64,000 bases of DNA from Karstenula rhodostoma CBS 690.94 (lineage: Eukaryota; Ascomycota; Dothideomycetes; Pleosporales; Didymosphaeriaceae), in assembly GCA_010093485.1 (NCBI GenBank), contig MU001496.1, positions 152,685 through 216,684 of the forward strand, written 5' to 3'. Of the stretch, positions 34,573 to 45,934 are shown piece after piece. Made by a program: the position numbers and the translations under genes. The notes under the pieces were generated by a model that was not told the DNA's origin, searched no databases, and worked only from the letters and a program-made list of their open reading frames with translations. The first letter of the stretch is position 1; each line of letters opens with the position of its first letter.

Positions 34573-35206
34573 GTTGGCTTCTGGAAGTTGCCCACCTGCT
34601 GAGGCAGAGGAGGGAGTGGAGTTGTCCGTCCACGGGGTGTGCAGATGTCAAGAGAACAGCATCCTCCTTAGACAGAGGCAGGTCCAACAAGTTTTGTTGA
34701 GTACTGACAATATGCCCTTACTAGGCCCGCATTCGGATCCCTGAGTCCGACCCTGCATTCATCTGCCAAGGATGGGTACCTTGCGTGAGAGCAAACTTTA
34801 AAGTCGCACTAGAATGTTTGTGGCACGATTATTAACGGCCCAACTGCGGCACTACCATGTCAAATCCACTGACAGCTGTGTTACCGGATGGTAATCCTCC
34901 TTGATTACCCGCTAGAGAGGCGCCGAAATGTAGAGGCGAGCGCGGCACTTCCGTCAGCTGGTGGGTCTGGAAGGTGTGCCCGTCTGGAGCGTCTCGAGTC
35001 GTTATCAATGTCCCAGGGGAACCAATGGAATGGATGACCTATTGCGCAATGCGTATCATTTACCGGTTTGGGGAGATCACCGATAGGGTGGTGGCTCCAT
35101 CTCGCCGCTCGGCTCCAAGGTTTGGCACGTGGGAAGGCACGTGCACCGCGTGGCATGCTGCCAGACGCGAGTCAGCCCCATCTCCGATACTCGGGAGGCG
35201 ATTATG
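34573..35206. other. Region between receptor gene and acyl-CoA synthetase
   Basis: About 630 bases. The left half should hold the receptor promoter. The right half is where the missing N-terminal coding part of the FAT1-like gene would be expected. A reading near 35050-35090 (IIYRFGEITDRV) faintly resembles the expected start of the AMP-binding domain, but I could not join it in frame. Confidence 0.4.
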
Positions 35207-37048
35207 GTTACGTCCAAGCTCCCGGCGCGTCTTCTATTTCTCCAATGTACCGTGAAGGTAGCGAATTGGTTGATCAAAGACTTGGACCTCCAGCGGGGCG
35301 AGATTGTGGCTTTGGATGGCGGGAATAGTCCGGAGCATGTGATGTACGCAATGCCTGGTACAAAGTGCATGTGTCCTAGGCATAGACATTACGGAACTGA
35401 CCCCTACTTTCCTGACATACACTGACTTCGTGGTTAGGCTGTGGTTGGCACTCGACGCTGTTGGCTGTGTGATATCCTTCATCAACAACAACCTAACCGG
35501 CGACGGACTGCTCCACTGCATAAAGGTGAGCCCACGTATTCCAATCCAGACCACGAGAAGATCGAAACCAACCCCCCTCCCAGCTCTGCAACTCCCGCTA
35601 CCTCCTCGCCGACGCCGACGTCCGCCCAAACATCGACCCCATCCACTCCGCCCTCTCAACCTCAACCATAAACATAAAATACTACTCCCCATCCTTCCTC
35701 TCCACCCTCGCCGACACAACCCCCATCCCCGCCTCCCGCCACGCCCACATCACCCCCGACGCCCCCCGCACCCTAATCTATACATCGGGTACTACAGGCC
35801 ACCCCAAAGGCGTCGTCACCCCGACGGCGAAAGAACTCCTCGTCGGCCGCACCGTCGCCCGCTACCTGCGCCTCACCCCCACAGACCGCTTCTACACGTG
35901 CATGCCGCTGTACCACGCCGCAGCGCACAGCCTGTGCGCGACGCCCGCGATCCACGCCGGCGCGACCGTCGTCCTGGGGCGCAAGTTCAGCCACGCGCGC
36001 TTCTGGCCCGAGGTCGCGGGGAGTCGCGCCACGCTCATACAGTACGTCGGCGAGCTGTGTCGTTACCTGCTCAACGGGCCGGAGAATGCGTTTGAGCGGA
36101 GCCACTGCGTGAAGATGGCGTGGGGGAACGGGATGCGGCCGGATGTGTGGGAGCCGTTTCGCGAGCGGTTTGGGATTCCCATCGTCAATGAGTTGTATGC
36201 TGCTACGGATGGTCTGGGTGCCATGTTTAATCGGANNNNNNNNNNNNNNNNNNNNNNNNNNNNNNNNNNNNGCGCTTGGGGTGAGGGGGCTGCTGTGGGA
36301 GTGAGGGTGAAGATGGATGTTGATACTGAGGATATCATGCGTGATGGGGAGGGGTTTGCGGTTGTGTGTGGGACGGATGAGCCCGGGCAGGTTTTGCATA
36401 GGTTGGATCCTGATGCGCCTCTGCATCCTGGGTACTACAATAATGATGCTGCGACTGAGACGAGGAGGATTCGGGATGTCTTTCAGAAAGGCGATATGTA
36501 AGTGCTCCGAACACGAGGAAGAGGACAACTAATAAATGTGGTACAGGTGGTTTAAGTCTGGCGACATGATGCGACAGGACGGATCCGGCCGCGTCTATTT
36601 CGTCGACCGCCTCGGCGACACTTTTCGCTGGAAGTCCGAAAACGTCTCCACCAACGAGGTTGCCGACGCCATGGGACGACACCCCCAAGTAGCCGAGTCG
36701 AACGTCTATGGCGTCAGCATCCCAGGGTACGATGGTCGAGCGGCCACCGCCTCTATCGTGTTAGCTGACGGTGTTTCGCTATCGAATTTCGATTCCAAGG
36801 GGCTAGCGGAGCATGCCAGAGCTATGCTTCCGGGCTATGCAATTCCATTGTTTTTGAGGATCACGCCGGCATTGGAATACACGGGCACATTGAAGATTCA
36901 GAAGGGACGGCTAAAGAGGGAGGGTGTAGACCCGGATCTGGTTACTGGTGATGACCATCTGTATTGGTTACCTCAGGGGAGTGAGTGCTATGTGCCGTAC
37001 GAGCAAGAAGATTGGGAGAGCATCAAGACGAAAAAGGCGAGGTTGTAG
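35207..37048 (+). CDS. FAT1-like very-long-chain acyl-CoA synthetase / fatty acid transporter, 5' end uncertain
   Basis: AMP-forming synthetase activating long fatty acids at ER, peroxisome or plasma membrane. Supported exons end or start at 35343, 35438-35525, 35584-36497 and 36547-37048. Motifs: VANWLIKDLDLQRGEIVALD, LALDAVGCVISFINNNLTGDGL, the AMP-binding YTSGTTGHPKGV, MPLYHAAAHSL, and the FATP signature [35 protein letters not shown] (spread over the last intron). The C-terminus ends QEDWESIKTKKARL. The first exon is given from an ATG at 35207, but its first 15 codons do not look like the family and about 60 expected N-terminal residues are missing or degenerate. A 36-N gap interrupts the adenylation domain at 36236-36271. 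Could be a decayed 5' end or an unmodelled exon. Confidence 0.75.
36236..36271. other. Assembly gap (36 Ns)
   Basis: Run of 36 ambiguous bases inside the acyl-CoA synthetase adenylation domain, between MFNR and AWGEG. Reading frame is preserved across the given length, but the family normally has somewhat more residues here, so the true gap may be longer. Confidence 0.99.
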
Positions 37049-37098
37049 TGAGCTGCGCAGAGTTGAATCTAGCCCAGGCATAACACGTCGATTGTGAT

Positions 37099-38526
37099 CT
37101 ATTTTGGTTCCGGTGCTGGCGCTTTGTAATACTTGCTGCCGATGAACGGCATCTTCGTGACAGTCGCCTTCCTCTTCTTGCCTCTGACTATGACCTGCAC
37201 TTCTGTTCCGCTCTTGTGCAAGCCATCTTTGATGTAGCCCATAGAGATGTTCTTTTTCGCTGTGGGTGACGGGCATCCGGATGTGATGTTGCCAATCTTC
37301 TCACCGGCCTCGTCCACAATCTCAGCGCCTTCACGGGCAGGCGACCCTTCAATGATCAAGCCGACACGTCTACGGGTGACACCGCCGCCCTCGGACTTCT
37401 TCTTGAGCTGCTGCAGGATAACGGAGTCTCCGTGAAAGCCACCGTTCGCGCGGCGGTCTTTGCCGATGATCCACGAGAGACCGGCTTCGACGGGCGTGGT
37501 GGTGTCGTCTAGATCGTGGCCATACAAGCACATACCGGCCTCCAGGCGGAGGGTGTCACGCGCTCCAAGCCCAGCGAGGCGGAGCTCGTCCTTGGCCGAG
37601 TCGAGCATAAACTGCGTGACGGCTTCGGTGGCAGAGGGGGGAATGCTGATTTCGAAGCCATCCTCGCCGGTGTAGCCACCACGGCTGATCAGAACTTCCA
37701 CATCAGTACCCTTGATGGTACCCGGCAGGCACTGACCAAAGTACAAGGATTTGAGAGCAGAAGCAGATTGCTCGCTCAAAACCCGCTCGAGGATGGTTGC
37801 TGCGAGAGGGCCTTGGAGAGCGACGAGGCCCTGGTTGTCTCGCAGCTTCCATTCCACGGTCTTGTCGGGATTCTCCTTCCTCCATGTTTCCAGCTGCTCG
37901 CTAAGGTATGCCAGATCCTTCTCTCTGCAGCCGGCATTGGTGACAACGTAGAAGCTGTCGGGAAGGCGGGCAATGACGGTGTCATCGACAATGCCACCTG
38001 TCTCGGGGTGGAGCAGAGTGGAGAGGGTGGAGTGGTTCTCAGAGAGCGACGAGAGGGAAGATGGAGTTAGGCGCTCCAGGAAAGCTTGGGCACCGGGGCC
38101 GGAGAAGTCGTGCTGCACCCTTCGCTACTGTTAGAGAAGAATGCGGCTGAGTGGGGAGTCTCACATATGGCCAACATCGAACAAGCTCGCCTTCTGGCGC
38201 GTCCAGTTGTGTGAATCAACAATGCTCAGATCGGTGTACTGAACGGGCATCTCGTAACCTCCAAAAGGCACGAATTTCGCTCCATGCTTGGCATGAAGCT
38301 CATAAAGGCCCGTCCTGCCCAATTGGCCGTCAGCAGTGGGAGTTGCAGACGAGGCGAAGCGGACGGCGGTGGTTGAAACCCGGGTGAGCTTGCGGGCGCG
38401 GCCCGCGCGCAGCGAGAGGTTTCTGATGGCGATGTGGGGGTTGGCGACATGCTGTAGGGTCACAGACGATGGCCTGAAGGCATTGACGGCCGGTCGCAGT
38501 ATCTGAGCTGCCCGTTTGGAAGCCAT
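37099..38526 (-). CDS. Glycine cleavage system T protein (aminomethyltransferase), mitochondrial
   Basis: Transfers the methylene group of glycine to tetrahydrofolate in the mitochondrial matrix, releasing ammonia. Exons 38165-38526 and 37099-38119 give 460 residues. The first 60 residues are a basic, Ser/Ala-rich presequence ([19 protein letters not shown]). Then [26 protein letters not shown], the [15 protein letters not shown] segment across the intron, [45 protein letters not shown] and a C-terminal [19 protein letters not shown]. The stop is 51 bases from the stop of the convergent acyl-CoA synthetase, so 3' UTRs must overlap. Confidence 0.97.
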
Positions 38527-38923
38527 TTTGTGTCGTGAAGGAAGGAGGATTCATGCATGGTGGCCGACGGATACAAACGGCCCAGCCTTTAATCCCCCGA
38601 ACACCACCACCCTTTCCTTTCCGCTTTGGGACATGGCATCCCGTCGCATGCCTGCACCGTTGCTACAGCTCCAGCCGCATGCCACCAACTGCGCCGAGAT
38701 GCTGTTTGAGCCTTGCGTGCGCAGCGCGTGTTGCCCTAGACCCTGGGTGCTGCTGTAGGTGGAGCTGTCCCTCCAAACAGTTGCTCGGGCTGTGACGACA
38801 GGCCGCTAAAGCCGCCGGGCACTCCAAGCTTCTTTGGAGCTCGAGGCAAGCCCACCAAGCTCACCTCCACCACCGCATCACCAGAAGAGACCCCTGCAGC
38901 CGCTGCGATCCCACGCATCCAAC

Positions 38924-40268
38924 ATGTCCAAGGGCACAAAGTACCTGCTGGTGTCACTGCCGTCGTCAATAACGCCCTCGAACCACCACGACGAAGCCCT
39001 CGAAGCCCTGCGCAGCACCATCGGCGGCAACAATGGCCAGACGTACCCTTTTGCGATACCCAACTTCAAGATCGGCACCCTAGATGCGCTGGTGCAGCAG
39101 GCAGACGACCTGGCCAAGCTCGAAAACTCGTGCGAGCAGGTCGTGGCCAAGGTGGGGGACAGCTTGAAGACCATCCTCGACGGCGACGACGACCGCGTGC
39201 AGCAGCACAAGACCATCAACGACAGTGCGTGCGCCCTTGTGCAAGAAGATGGCTCCGAGCAGGTGGCTAACACGCCGTCTAGAGCCCGTCGACCAGTACT
39301 TGCGCTCCTTCCAGTGGAACAAGATCAAGTACCGGGCAGACAAACCCATCGCCGATCTGATAGACTCGCTGCAGAAGGTGCGACCGGCTCTTCCTGTCCA
39401 ATCGGGACGACACTAATGTGGTGCGCAGGAGATAGCAGGCATCGACAACGACGTGAAGGCCAAGCTCGCCCAGTACAACCAGACCAAGACCAACCTCGCA
39501 ACCGCAGAACGGAAACGAACAGGCAACCTGTCCACCAAGTCCCTCACCACTGTAGTAAACCCCCGCCTCATCATCCAAGACTCCGAATATCTCGATACCC
39601 ACCTCATCGCTGTCCCCAACATGAACATAAAGGAATTTTACAAGTCCTACGAGACCCTTACCGAGAAGGTCGTGCCCCGCTCCGCTGTTGAAGTCGCAAA
39701 GGACGACGAGTTCACGCTTTTCGCTGTTGTAACCTTTAAGAAGACCTCTGCCGACTTCATACACAAGTGCAGAGAAAAGCGGTGGACACCCCGTGACTAC
39801 AAATACAAGGAAGGCGGCAAGGAAGAGGAGGCTAAGGAGGCGAGTCAGCTGGAGCAGGATGCGAAGAAGCTGTGGGGTGAGGCGTTAAGACTAGGGCGTA
39901 CAGGATACAGCGAAAGCGCTATGGTCTGGGTCCATGTGCTGGCTCTACGTGTGTTTGTTGAGACGGTGCTTCGATACGGTTTGCCCTTGGACTTCATATG
40001 CGGGTTGGTGCAAGTAAGTAAAATCAGCTTCTCAATACTCGTGAGCTTGGAAGCTGACATGAGACAGACAAACGCAAAGGCTGCGAAGAACGCAAAGACG
40101 AACCTCGATGCAAACTACTCATATCTTGGCGGCAACGCATTCAACCGCGACAACAAAGGCCGACCCAAGAAGGATGACTCGGCCCTCGCCAGTGAAATGC
40201 AGGCGCAGGGTCACTTGGGCGATGCTGAGTACTCGCCTTATGTGTACTACGAGTTTGAGATTGTATAG
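38924..40268 (+). CDS. VMA5: V-type ATPase subunit C
   Basis: Stator subunit of the V1 sector that links V1 to V0 and leaves on glucose starvation in yeast. Four exons: 38924-39224, 39283-39377, 39429-40013 and 40068-40268, giving 393 residues, normal length. The start MSKGTKYLLVSLPSS is family-typical. Other landmarks: KPVDQYLRSFQWNKIKYR, YNQTKTNLATAERKRTGNLSTKSL, VPNMNIKEFYKSYETL, VVPRSAVEVAKDDEFTLFAVV, WVHVLALRVFVETVLRYGLPLDF and the C-terminal YSPYVYYEFEIV. The last intron (40014-40067) is 54 bases, a multiple of three with no stop. It is divergent from GcvT with about 400 bases between starts. Confidence 0.97.
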
Positions 40269-40681
40269 ACCGTGTACGACCGCTGATTGCATGTGGATAG
40301 CGAAATTCGTTCGATCACAGGAAACGCATTATGAGACCCGTCTCTCTGTAGCAATAGATGAGTTTCCATCTTCGTCGAGGCTTCGTATTTCCAAGCATTT
40401 TCGGGACTTAGAACGCTATCAAAGTACTAACTCTTGAGAGAAAGAGAGAGAAGTTGGGCATCTCGTGAACAGCCTGGGTTGCTTGAAGTTGTTTTCAGTT
40501 GCTAAGCAAACTTTCACTTCACAGAGTATCACCGCCGCCTATCGTGAAACATGCTCACGTGGATCTAGGGACGTTGCTATGATGAACTGCACTACAGAGC
40601 AATCAAGACCCATCCATATATAAAGCACCTCACCTCCTTCAAGGTAGCACATAACTCTCCACGCTTCGATCCCCTGACCTC
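40269..40681. other. Intergenic region
   Basis: About 410 bases after the VMA5 stop. A TATATAAAG-like stretch at about 40616-40624 sits about 60 bases before the next start codon and is a reasonable TATA element. Nothing else is evident. Confidence 0.5.
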
Positions 40682-41302
40682 ATGCCTTGTCCCTATCCAC
40701 AACTCGCCAAAATGGACCCCGGCTTCGGAATTGTTATCATCATCCCCGTTGTTCTTCTTGCCCACATCCTTCGCGAGATCCGACGCATCCGCCAAATCGC
40801 AGAAGCCACACATCTCGGCGACCAGATCCTCGGTGAGCCCCCCCCCTGCCCACCACCTCCTTTCCTAACCATCCTTAGTCATGGCCCGCGGCCGTCTCTG
40901 GGCCAAATACCCCAACGCCCGCTTCGACATCCTCACTTCCTCAACCTTCGACCTGCGCAGCTTCTCCACGAACCTCATCATGTACACGGGCGACAGCAAG
41001 GACGGATGGGTGACGCTGCTGAAGACGCGGGGCGCGTGCAGCGGCATACTCGAGGCGTTAGAGGAGCTACAGGAGAAGCTGGCTATATATATTATCGAGC
41101 ATGAGGGTATGAGGGAGCATGTCTGTGTGAGATGTGGTGGGATCTAACTGAGATTATAGACGACATCAAACAGGCCTTTGATGAGGCGGTTTCTCCTCCT
41201 ATGAAGGGGGTGGGGGGCGTGGTTAGCGTGATTCCACCGCGGAAGGTGCCGTATATTGATCGGCTTGATGGGAGGGTTGTCACGCGGTGTGCTGCTATGT
41301 AG
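40682..41302 (+). CDS. Hypothetical protein with one N-terminal membrane segment
   Basis: Not recognised. Exons 40682-40832, 40879-41106 and 41160-41302 have good GT-AG sites and give 173 residues. Near the N-terminus FGIVIIIPVVLLAHILREI is a likely membrane anchor or signal anchor; a second ATG ten codons in would start MDPGFGIVI. The rest is soluble, with TSSTFDLRSFSTNLIMYTGDSKDGWVTLL and a C-terminal GVVSVIPPRKVPYIDRLDG. A TATA-like box lies upstream. Codon usage and clean splicing support a real gene. Confidence 0.65.
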
Positions 41303-42353
41303 GTGCGGGTGTGGGTGTTTGGATGGGTACATGGGTCGGACTGGAATCTGCTGTGCTCGAGTGCGACTTTTAAAGGGATTATGAAACCCTGCATGGATCT
41401 TAGGTACATGAGCACAGAGGGAATTTAGTATGTGGTGGAAGGCACTTCTGGCATACGGAAAGTGCCCCTCAAGCCCTATGTTGGCAGCTCTGCCTTCCTA
41501 CAACAATACATCCCTCTTACGCTGTTTGAAGTCTTTGTGTTTTGGCACCCCACCGAGTTCCTTTACTGTGTTTTGCCATGGCTTGCAAAAACGCGCGAGG
41601 AATCAACAATCGACATCACTCTTACACTTTAATTCGCTACTTTGCATCAGTGGCACACGCTTTCGACACTTTGATCCACACAAGGCTGAACTTCGACAGA
41701 CCAACAATAGGTGTGGAAGCAATTATTACGCGCTAAACTTAGGAAAACTATTCCCTAACGGCATTTTCTTCCTGCCTAATTTTTATGGAAAAAGAAAAGC
41801 TTAATTGCTTACATACCTGATGCCAATGATCAATCCCTTAACTCGATTGGTGTCTGCATATGGAAGGCTAGCCTTCATTTTGCGCACTTGGGGCGATGCG
41901 CAGCCGAACCAAGCAGCGTTACTGGCCGGTCGTGGAGTCTGAAGCTCCAGAACATAGTCTGGCCTCATAGGGGCGCTCGCGTGGTCGAATGGCGATCCGT
42001 AGGTAACGCCTGCAGGCGTTTTACGATCCAAAGCAATACAGGCCGCATTGGCGAATGCAGATCGATACGCTTCATTATATGGCTCAGCCTGCCTTGTTGT
42101 GGTCGACGGACTGTTGTTCAGCTTCCGCTCAGCCTGTTTCAAGTTTACGTGCAATATCATTCACCTATTATCCTCTAGCCGCGCACAAGAACAATTCCGC
42201 TCAAGTCAGGCCTTCCATGCACATACTATAATACACCAGTCAACGCTTCCGAAGACTTGGCGTTCTCATACCTATCGGAGGACAGGCGAACAGGATGGAA
42301 TCTTATCCGGTGCGCAAGTCCAAGAGTAGATACAAGCAAAGCGACTGATCAAG
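41303..42353. other. Intergenic region with one unconfirmed minus-strand ORF
   Basis: About 1.05 kb, relatively AT-rich around 41500-41800. A minus-strand frame 41801-42160 ends at a good donor-like AG|GTATGT that could splice to a short exon ending near 41740, but no family feature supports it. The right end is the promoter of the next gene. Confidence 0.4.
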
Positions 42354-43073
42354 ATGCATCCTCAGTCCTCATACCCCGAAGTAGTCCCCTCAAGCGGACC
42401 GATCTACTCCCCAGCGACCGGACCCTTTCCACACGAGGCAAAAGACACGAATCCCACCCAAGCCCCTCTCCCACATCAGCCTGCAAAGCACACAAACTAC
42501 GCGCGCTGGCTCTTACTCGTCGTCGTCGGCATCATCATCGCAGTAATTGCTGGTCTCGCCGGGGGCTTCATCGGGAAAAGCATAGAAGCAGGCATACACG
42601 AAGAGCCTGTCGGCGCAGCAACACCCACCCAACCTACAGACAGCTGCGGCGCGGGGCCCACGAGCACCCGGGCCACCGTCCTCACCAAGACTGCCACAGA
42701 GACGCTGGTCGTACAGCCCAGCGCCACGGGCACTGTGGACGTTCCTTCGACGGGCTGCTCAGGCGCGGGAAACATAACAGGACAGACGAGCTTTAACGTC
42801 AACTTCACCACAATCTGCCAAACCGACTGGCCGGGCAGCGATATATTCGCCTTCAAAAGTGGCAGTGTTTACGACTGTGCCGATTCGTGTTATATGTGGA
42901 ACGAATACGGGCTCAGGCGGCCGCGGTGCCTGGCATCTGCGTTCGTGCCGGATTGGAGCGACAGCTCGTTGGCTATCGAGGAGCTGGGGGCTCCAATGAA
43001 TTGCTTCCTGAAGCAGGCGTCGAATCCCGTTACTGCCGGTGTGCGGGAGAAGGTGGTTCTGGTTTTGGACTGA
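42354..43073 (+). CDS. Single-pass membrane protein with cysteine-containing outer domain, unknown
   Basis: Not recognised. One exon of 239 residues starting MHPQSSYPEVVPSSGPIY. A Pro-rich cytoplasmic head is followed by one strong membrane helix (about 49-72, WLLLVVVGIIIAVIAGLAGGF). A Thr/Ser-rich stalk then leads to a domain with paired cysteines: TGCSGAGNITGQTSF, FTTICQTDWPGSDIF, YDCADSCYMWNE, RCLASAF and MNCFLKQ. The spacing around DCADSCYMWN recalls fungal PAN/Apple-like wall-sensor ectodomains. The topology (no signal peptide, single anchor) suggests a type II or signal-anchored surface protein. Function is unknown. Confidence 0.75.
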   Translation: MHPQSSYPEVVPSSGPIYSPATGPFPHEAKDTNPTQAPLPHQPAKHTNYARWLLLVVVGIIIAVIAGLAGGFIGKSIEAGIHEEPVGAATPTQPTDSCGAGPTSTRATVLTKTATETLVVQPSATGTVDVPSTGCSGAGNITGQTSFNVNFTTICQTDWPGSDIFAFKSGSVYDCADSCYMWNEYGLRRPRCLASAFVPDWSDSSLAIEELGAPMNCFLKQASNPVTAGVREKVVLVLD

Positions 43074-43356
43074 GGGAGCTATGTTGGGTGATGGACTCGC
43101 TGCTGTTGAATTTAACGTTTTCGTAGCTAGAGTGGTAACTGTGAGCGGTTGTCGTCCTAGGGCAGATAATAGACCACCACAGCGAAGCGCCTCTTTCCCA
43201 AGTAAGTGCATCACCGATACGTGAGCCCATGAATTCCATCCTGGCTCAAAAGAGTACTTACTGCACGTGGTTTGCATGAGAACCCGCTCCATGGAGAACA
43301 CTTCTCGGACGAGCCAACGTGGATAGTACACACCGCGGACCAACAATGGAATCTCA

Positions 43357-44078
43357 TCAGCACAGTCTGCGCTTCTTCGTAGCAGACGGCTCTTCCCCTT
43401 GCTTCTCGCCCCACTGTCTACGCATCTTTTCCTCTCCTCCACCTGGTAAGTAACAACTCAGTGCGACACCGTACGGGTACACAGCCCTGTCTTGGTAGAC
43501 GAAGCGACTAACACGCATCATGTTGATGCCCGCCACGCGGTCGAGAAATTGCTCAACCCTTCGCAAGGCCAGTCAGCGGAGCCTCGGTATGGATTGCACA
43601 AACGTTACTCACCTCACCGACCTCCGTACCTCGCAACTACTGAAACCTCTGCAAGGATCCTGGGTGGGGTTTCGGAAGGTGCGGTGTGCTGGTCTCAGGG
43701 TAAAACCGTAATACCAGTGAGGACTTCCCAGTGTGCACATTTCTATTCGCACTGGTCCAGGTATAAGTGGTGCATAACCTCTGTGGTCCCACTCGTGGAG
43801 ACAGCGCCCTGCAATGGAGACGCCAGGGTAGAAGTAAATACGATCTCGGAGTTCGCGCGGAAGGCGCTCAAGGTACGAGGCGGGTTCGGTGTGTGAGGAC
43901 GGGGCCTGTTGGGTTCGATGTAATGGCTGGGAGTTTTGATCTTGCGCGAATCGAGAAGTGGGTGGGTGCTGCCACTTCCGTGGGGGTTGGGCGAACGATC
44001 CCTCCAAAATGTATCAGGCGCTGGGGAAGTCTGGACAGATGCCAGAGCTAAGTATTGGTTTCGAAAGGACTTTGTCAT
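43357..44078 (-). pseudogene. F-box-like gene remnant or mis-framed gene
   Basis: The reading ending at 43613 contains SYLERLPRELRDRIYFYPG, a motif typical of fungal F-box-like proteins, then WYYGFTLRPAHRTF. A good intron (43559-43611, GTGAGT donor, GCTGAC branch) joins it to 43357-43558, ending EEPSATKKRRLC. There is no ATG in this frame: a stop lies just upstream of 44007. The frame that does start with ATG (44078, MTKSFRNQYLALASV) is out of phase and reads through the same DNA. So either a frameshift has separated start from body or an exon is missing. Role, if any, would be substrate recognition in ubiquitin ligases, but this is inference. Confidence 0.45.
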
Positions 44079-44949
44079 ATCATACTACTTAGAGTTCGCT
44101 TGAAGGGCTCTTAGCAAAGTATTCCCGTCTTTGCGCGTTCTTTGGTACCCTTTCTGCAGCAAGCTTGACAAGAATCGCCTCGAATGATTCCTTCTTTCAC
44201 GCACGTTGGCCATCTGCACGTGATGAAGCCAGCCTATAGAGGAACAACCTTGATATTCTTCTATCTCAGCGACCTCTCAAATGCACGAAGGCAAATTTCC
44301 GCGAAGGACGGTGCAGGAGCGACATACGGTTACTGGGCTGCGTTGGATAAACCATTTGTCCGCATTGAGGCTTTTCCTTATGTTCCTAGAAAGGTCAGTA
44401 GCACAGTTGCACTCAAGATATGCGAAATCCAGGGGTAGATCTGGTGTGCCATAAACGCCTTTTTCCAGCCCTAATGAAGCTGATCGCCGCCCAGGGTTGT
44501 ACACAAGCAGGCCCATGATGCCATCGAAAACACACGAACTGCCTTGCGCTATCTCGAAATGTGCATTGAATTTGTAAGTAAGATCTGAATAGAGTAGAGG
44601 TTCTGCACAACTGCGACTTGACTTGACAAAGAAAAGACAAACAAGCGAATAGAAACGCATGGCCTAGCGTGATGATTGGTGCTACCAAAGGATTGATAGG
44701 TAGAACCCTTGTCACCTCTCTTGACATACGCGAGGCTGTCTGATGGGCGTTCACCGTAGTACCGATGCGTCCTGCTTCAGCCCCAATCCGGACACGCCGA
44801 CGACAGCTGAAAAACGAGGCAACAAGCAGGCAGCTGAAGGCGTCAGCGACGTATATAACACGATGCGATTAGCCTCTTAGACTAAGACTCTAGCCTCTAA
44901 TCACCGCGCAGATACCAAATCATAGTAACATCGAACAAATCCGTGCATA
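44079..44949. other. Intergenic region, possible further remnants
   Basis: About 870 bases. A minus-strand frame 44277-44660 starts MRFYSLVCLFFV and includes SCAEPLLYSDLTYKFNA, loosely like the fungal F-box/LRR pattern EPLLY. It has no partner exons and is not called as a gene. The right end is the promoter of the peroxidase gene. Confidence 0.35.
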
Positions 44950-45934
44950 ATGTTCTCGCGACTATTCGGCAAGCTCACGAAACCCTCCGCAGAGGAAAAG
45001 CAGCAACCTCAGACAAACCCGACGCATACTGTCGAGGTCAAATGGGATAACTGGTCTCCCCCAGGGGAAAAAGATGGTACTTCGACCCTTTCCTAGAACA
45101 CAAATCATCCATGTTAACCCTAACCAGTCCGATCCCCCTGTCCAGCAATCAACAGCCTGGCGAACCATAACATCCTCCCGCACAATGGTAAAAATATAAC
45201 CAAAGCCATGGCCTTCTCCGCCCTCACCGAAGCCTTCCACATCAACCCCAAAATAGCAAACGTCTTCGCCGCCAGCGGCATCCTCGCCAACCCCGCCCAC
45301 GACGCCCACACCTTCGACCTCAACCACGTCACCAAGCACAACTACATCGAGCACGACGCCTCGCTCAGCCGCGACGACGCTGTGTTCGGCGGCGGCGAGA
45401 AGTTCGACCAGGAGGCATTCGATATGGTGCTGAGGACGTATCGCGAGGCACATCCGGGGAAGACTGATGAGGAGATTGGGACGGATTGGGTTACGGCTGG
45501 GCATGCGAGGTGGGCGCGGGTGCTGGCGAGTAAGGAGAAGCATGATGCAGCGGAGAAGACGTGGGTGTATGGTATCAAAGAGGCGATTATGTCATATGGC
45601 GAGACGTCGCTGTATCTCAATTTGCTGGGGAAGGATGGAGTGGCGCCGTTGAAGTGGGTTAAGATTTTTTTCGGTAAGTTTCACGTAAACATGGTGGTGA
45701 GTCTTTGCTGATGGGGAATTAGAACAGGAACGGCTTCCGTATGCGGAGGGGTGGAGGCCGCCGACGAAATTCGACCAGGCTGATCTTAACCATGGGTATG
45801 CTGAGATGATGAAGGGTGGTGAGCATGGGGCTGAGGAGGCTAGGTTGGTTGGGATAGGCACACTGGTAGGGTTGAAGGCAGCGATTTTGAGTCTGGGGGC
45901 GGGTTTCATTAAAGCACCATCTGCGCACTCGTAG
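44950..45934 (+). CDS. Heme-thiolate peroxidase (chloroperoxidase / peroxygenase family)
   Basis: Peroxidase_2 family enzyme that uses hydrogen peroxide with a cysteine-ligated heme for halogenation or oxygen transfer. Exons 44950-45076, 45128-45673 and 45723-45934 give 294 residues. The heme-ligand motif spans the first intron: DVRSPCPAINSLANHNILP, with the Cys in PCP. The acid-base motif is seen in KHNYIEHDASLSRDDA (EHD followed by Ser). The C-terminus GLKAAILSLGAGFIKAPSAHS follows a conserved YAEGWRPP. The N-terminus MFSRLFGKLTKPSAEE lacks a signal peptide, so the enzyme is probably intracellular, unlike secreted UPOs. Substrate unknown. Confidence 0.9.

Noticed and set aside
41801..42160. 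Minus-strand ORF of 119 codons with a donor-like end
   Set aside because: No recognised domain and only a tiny possible following exon; kept as an intergenic note.
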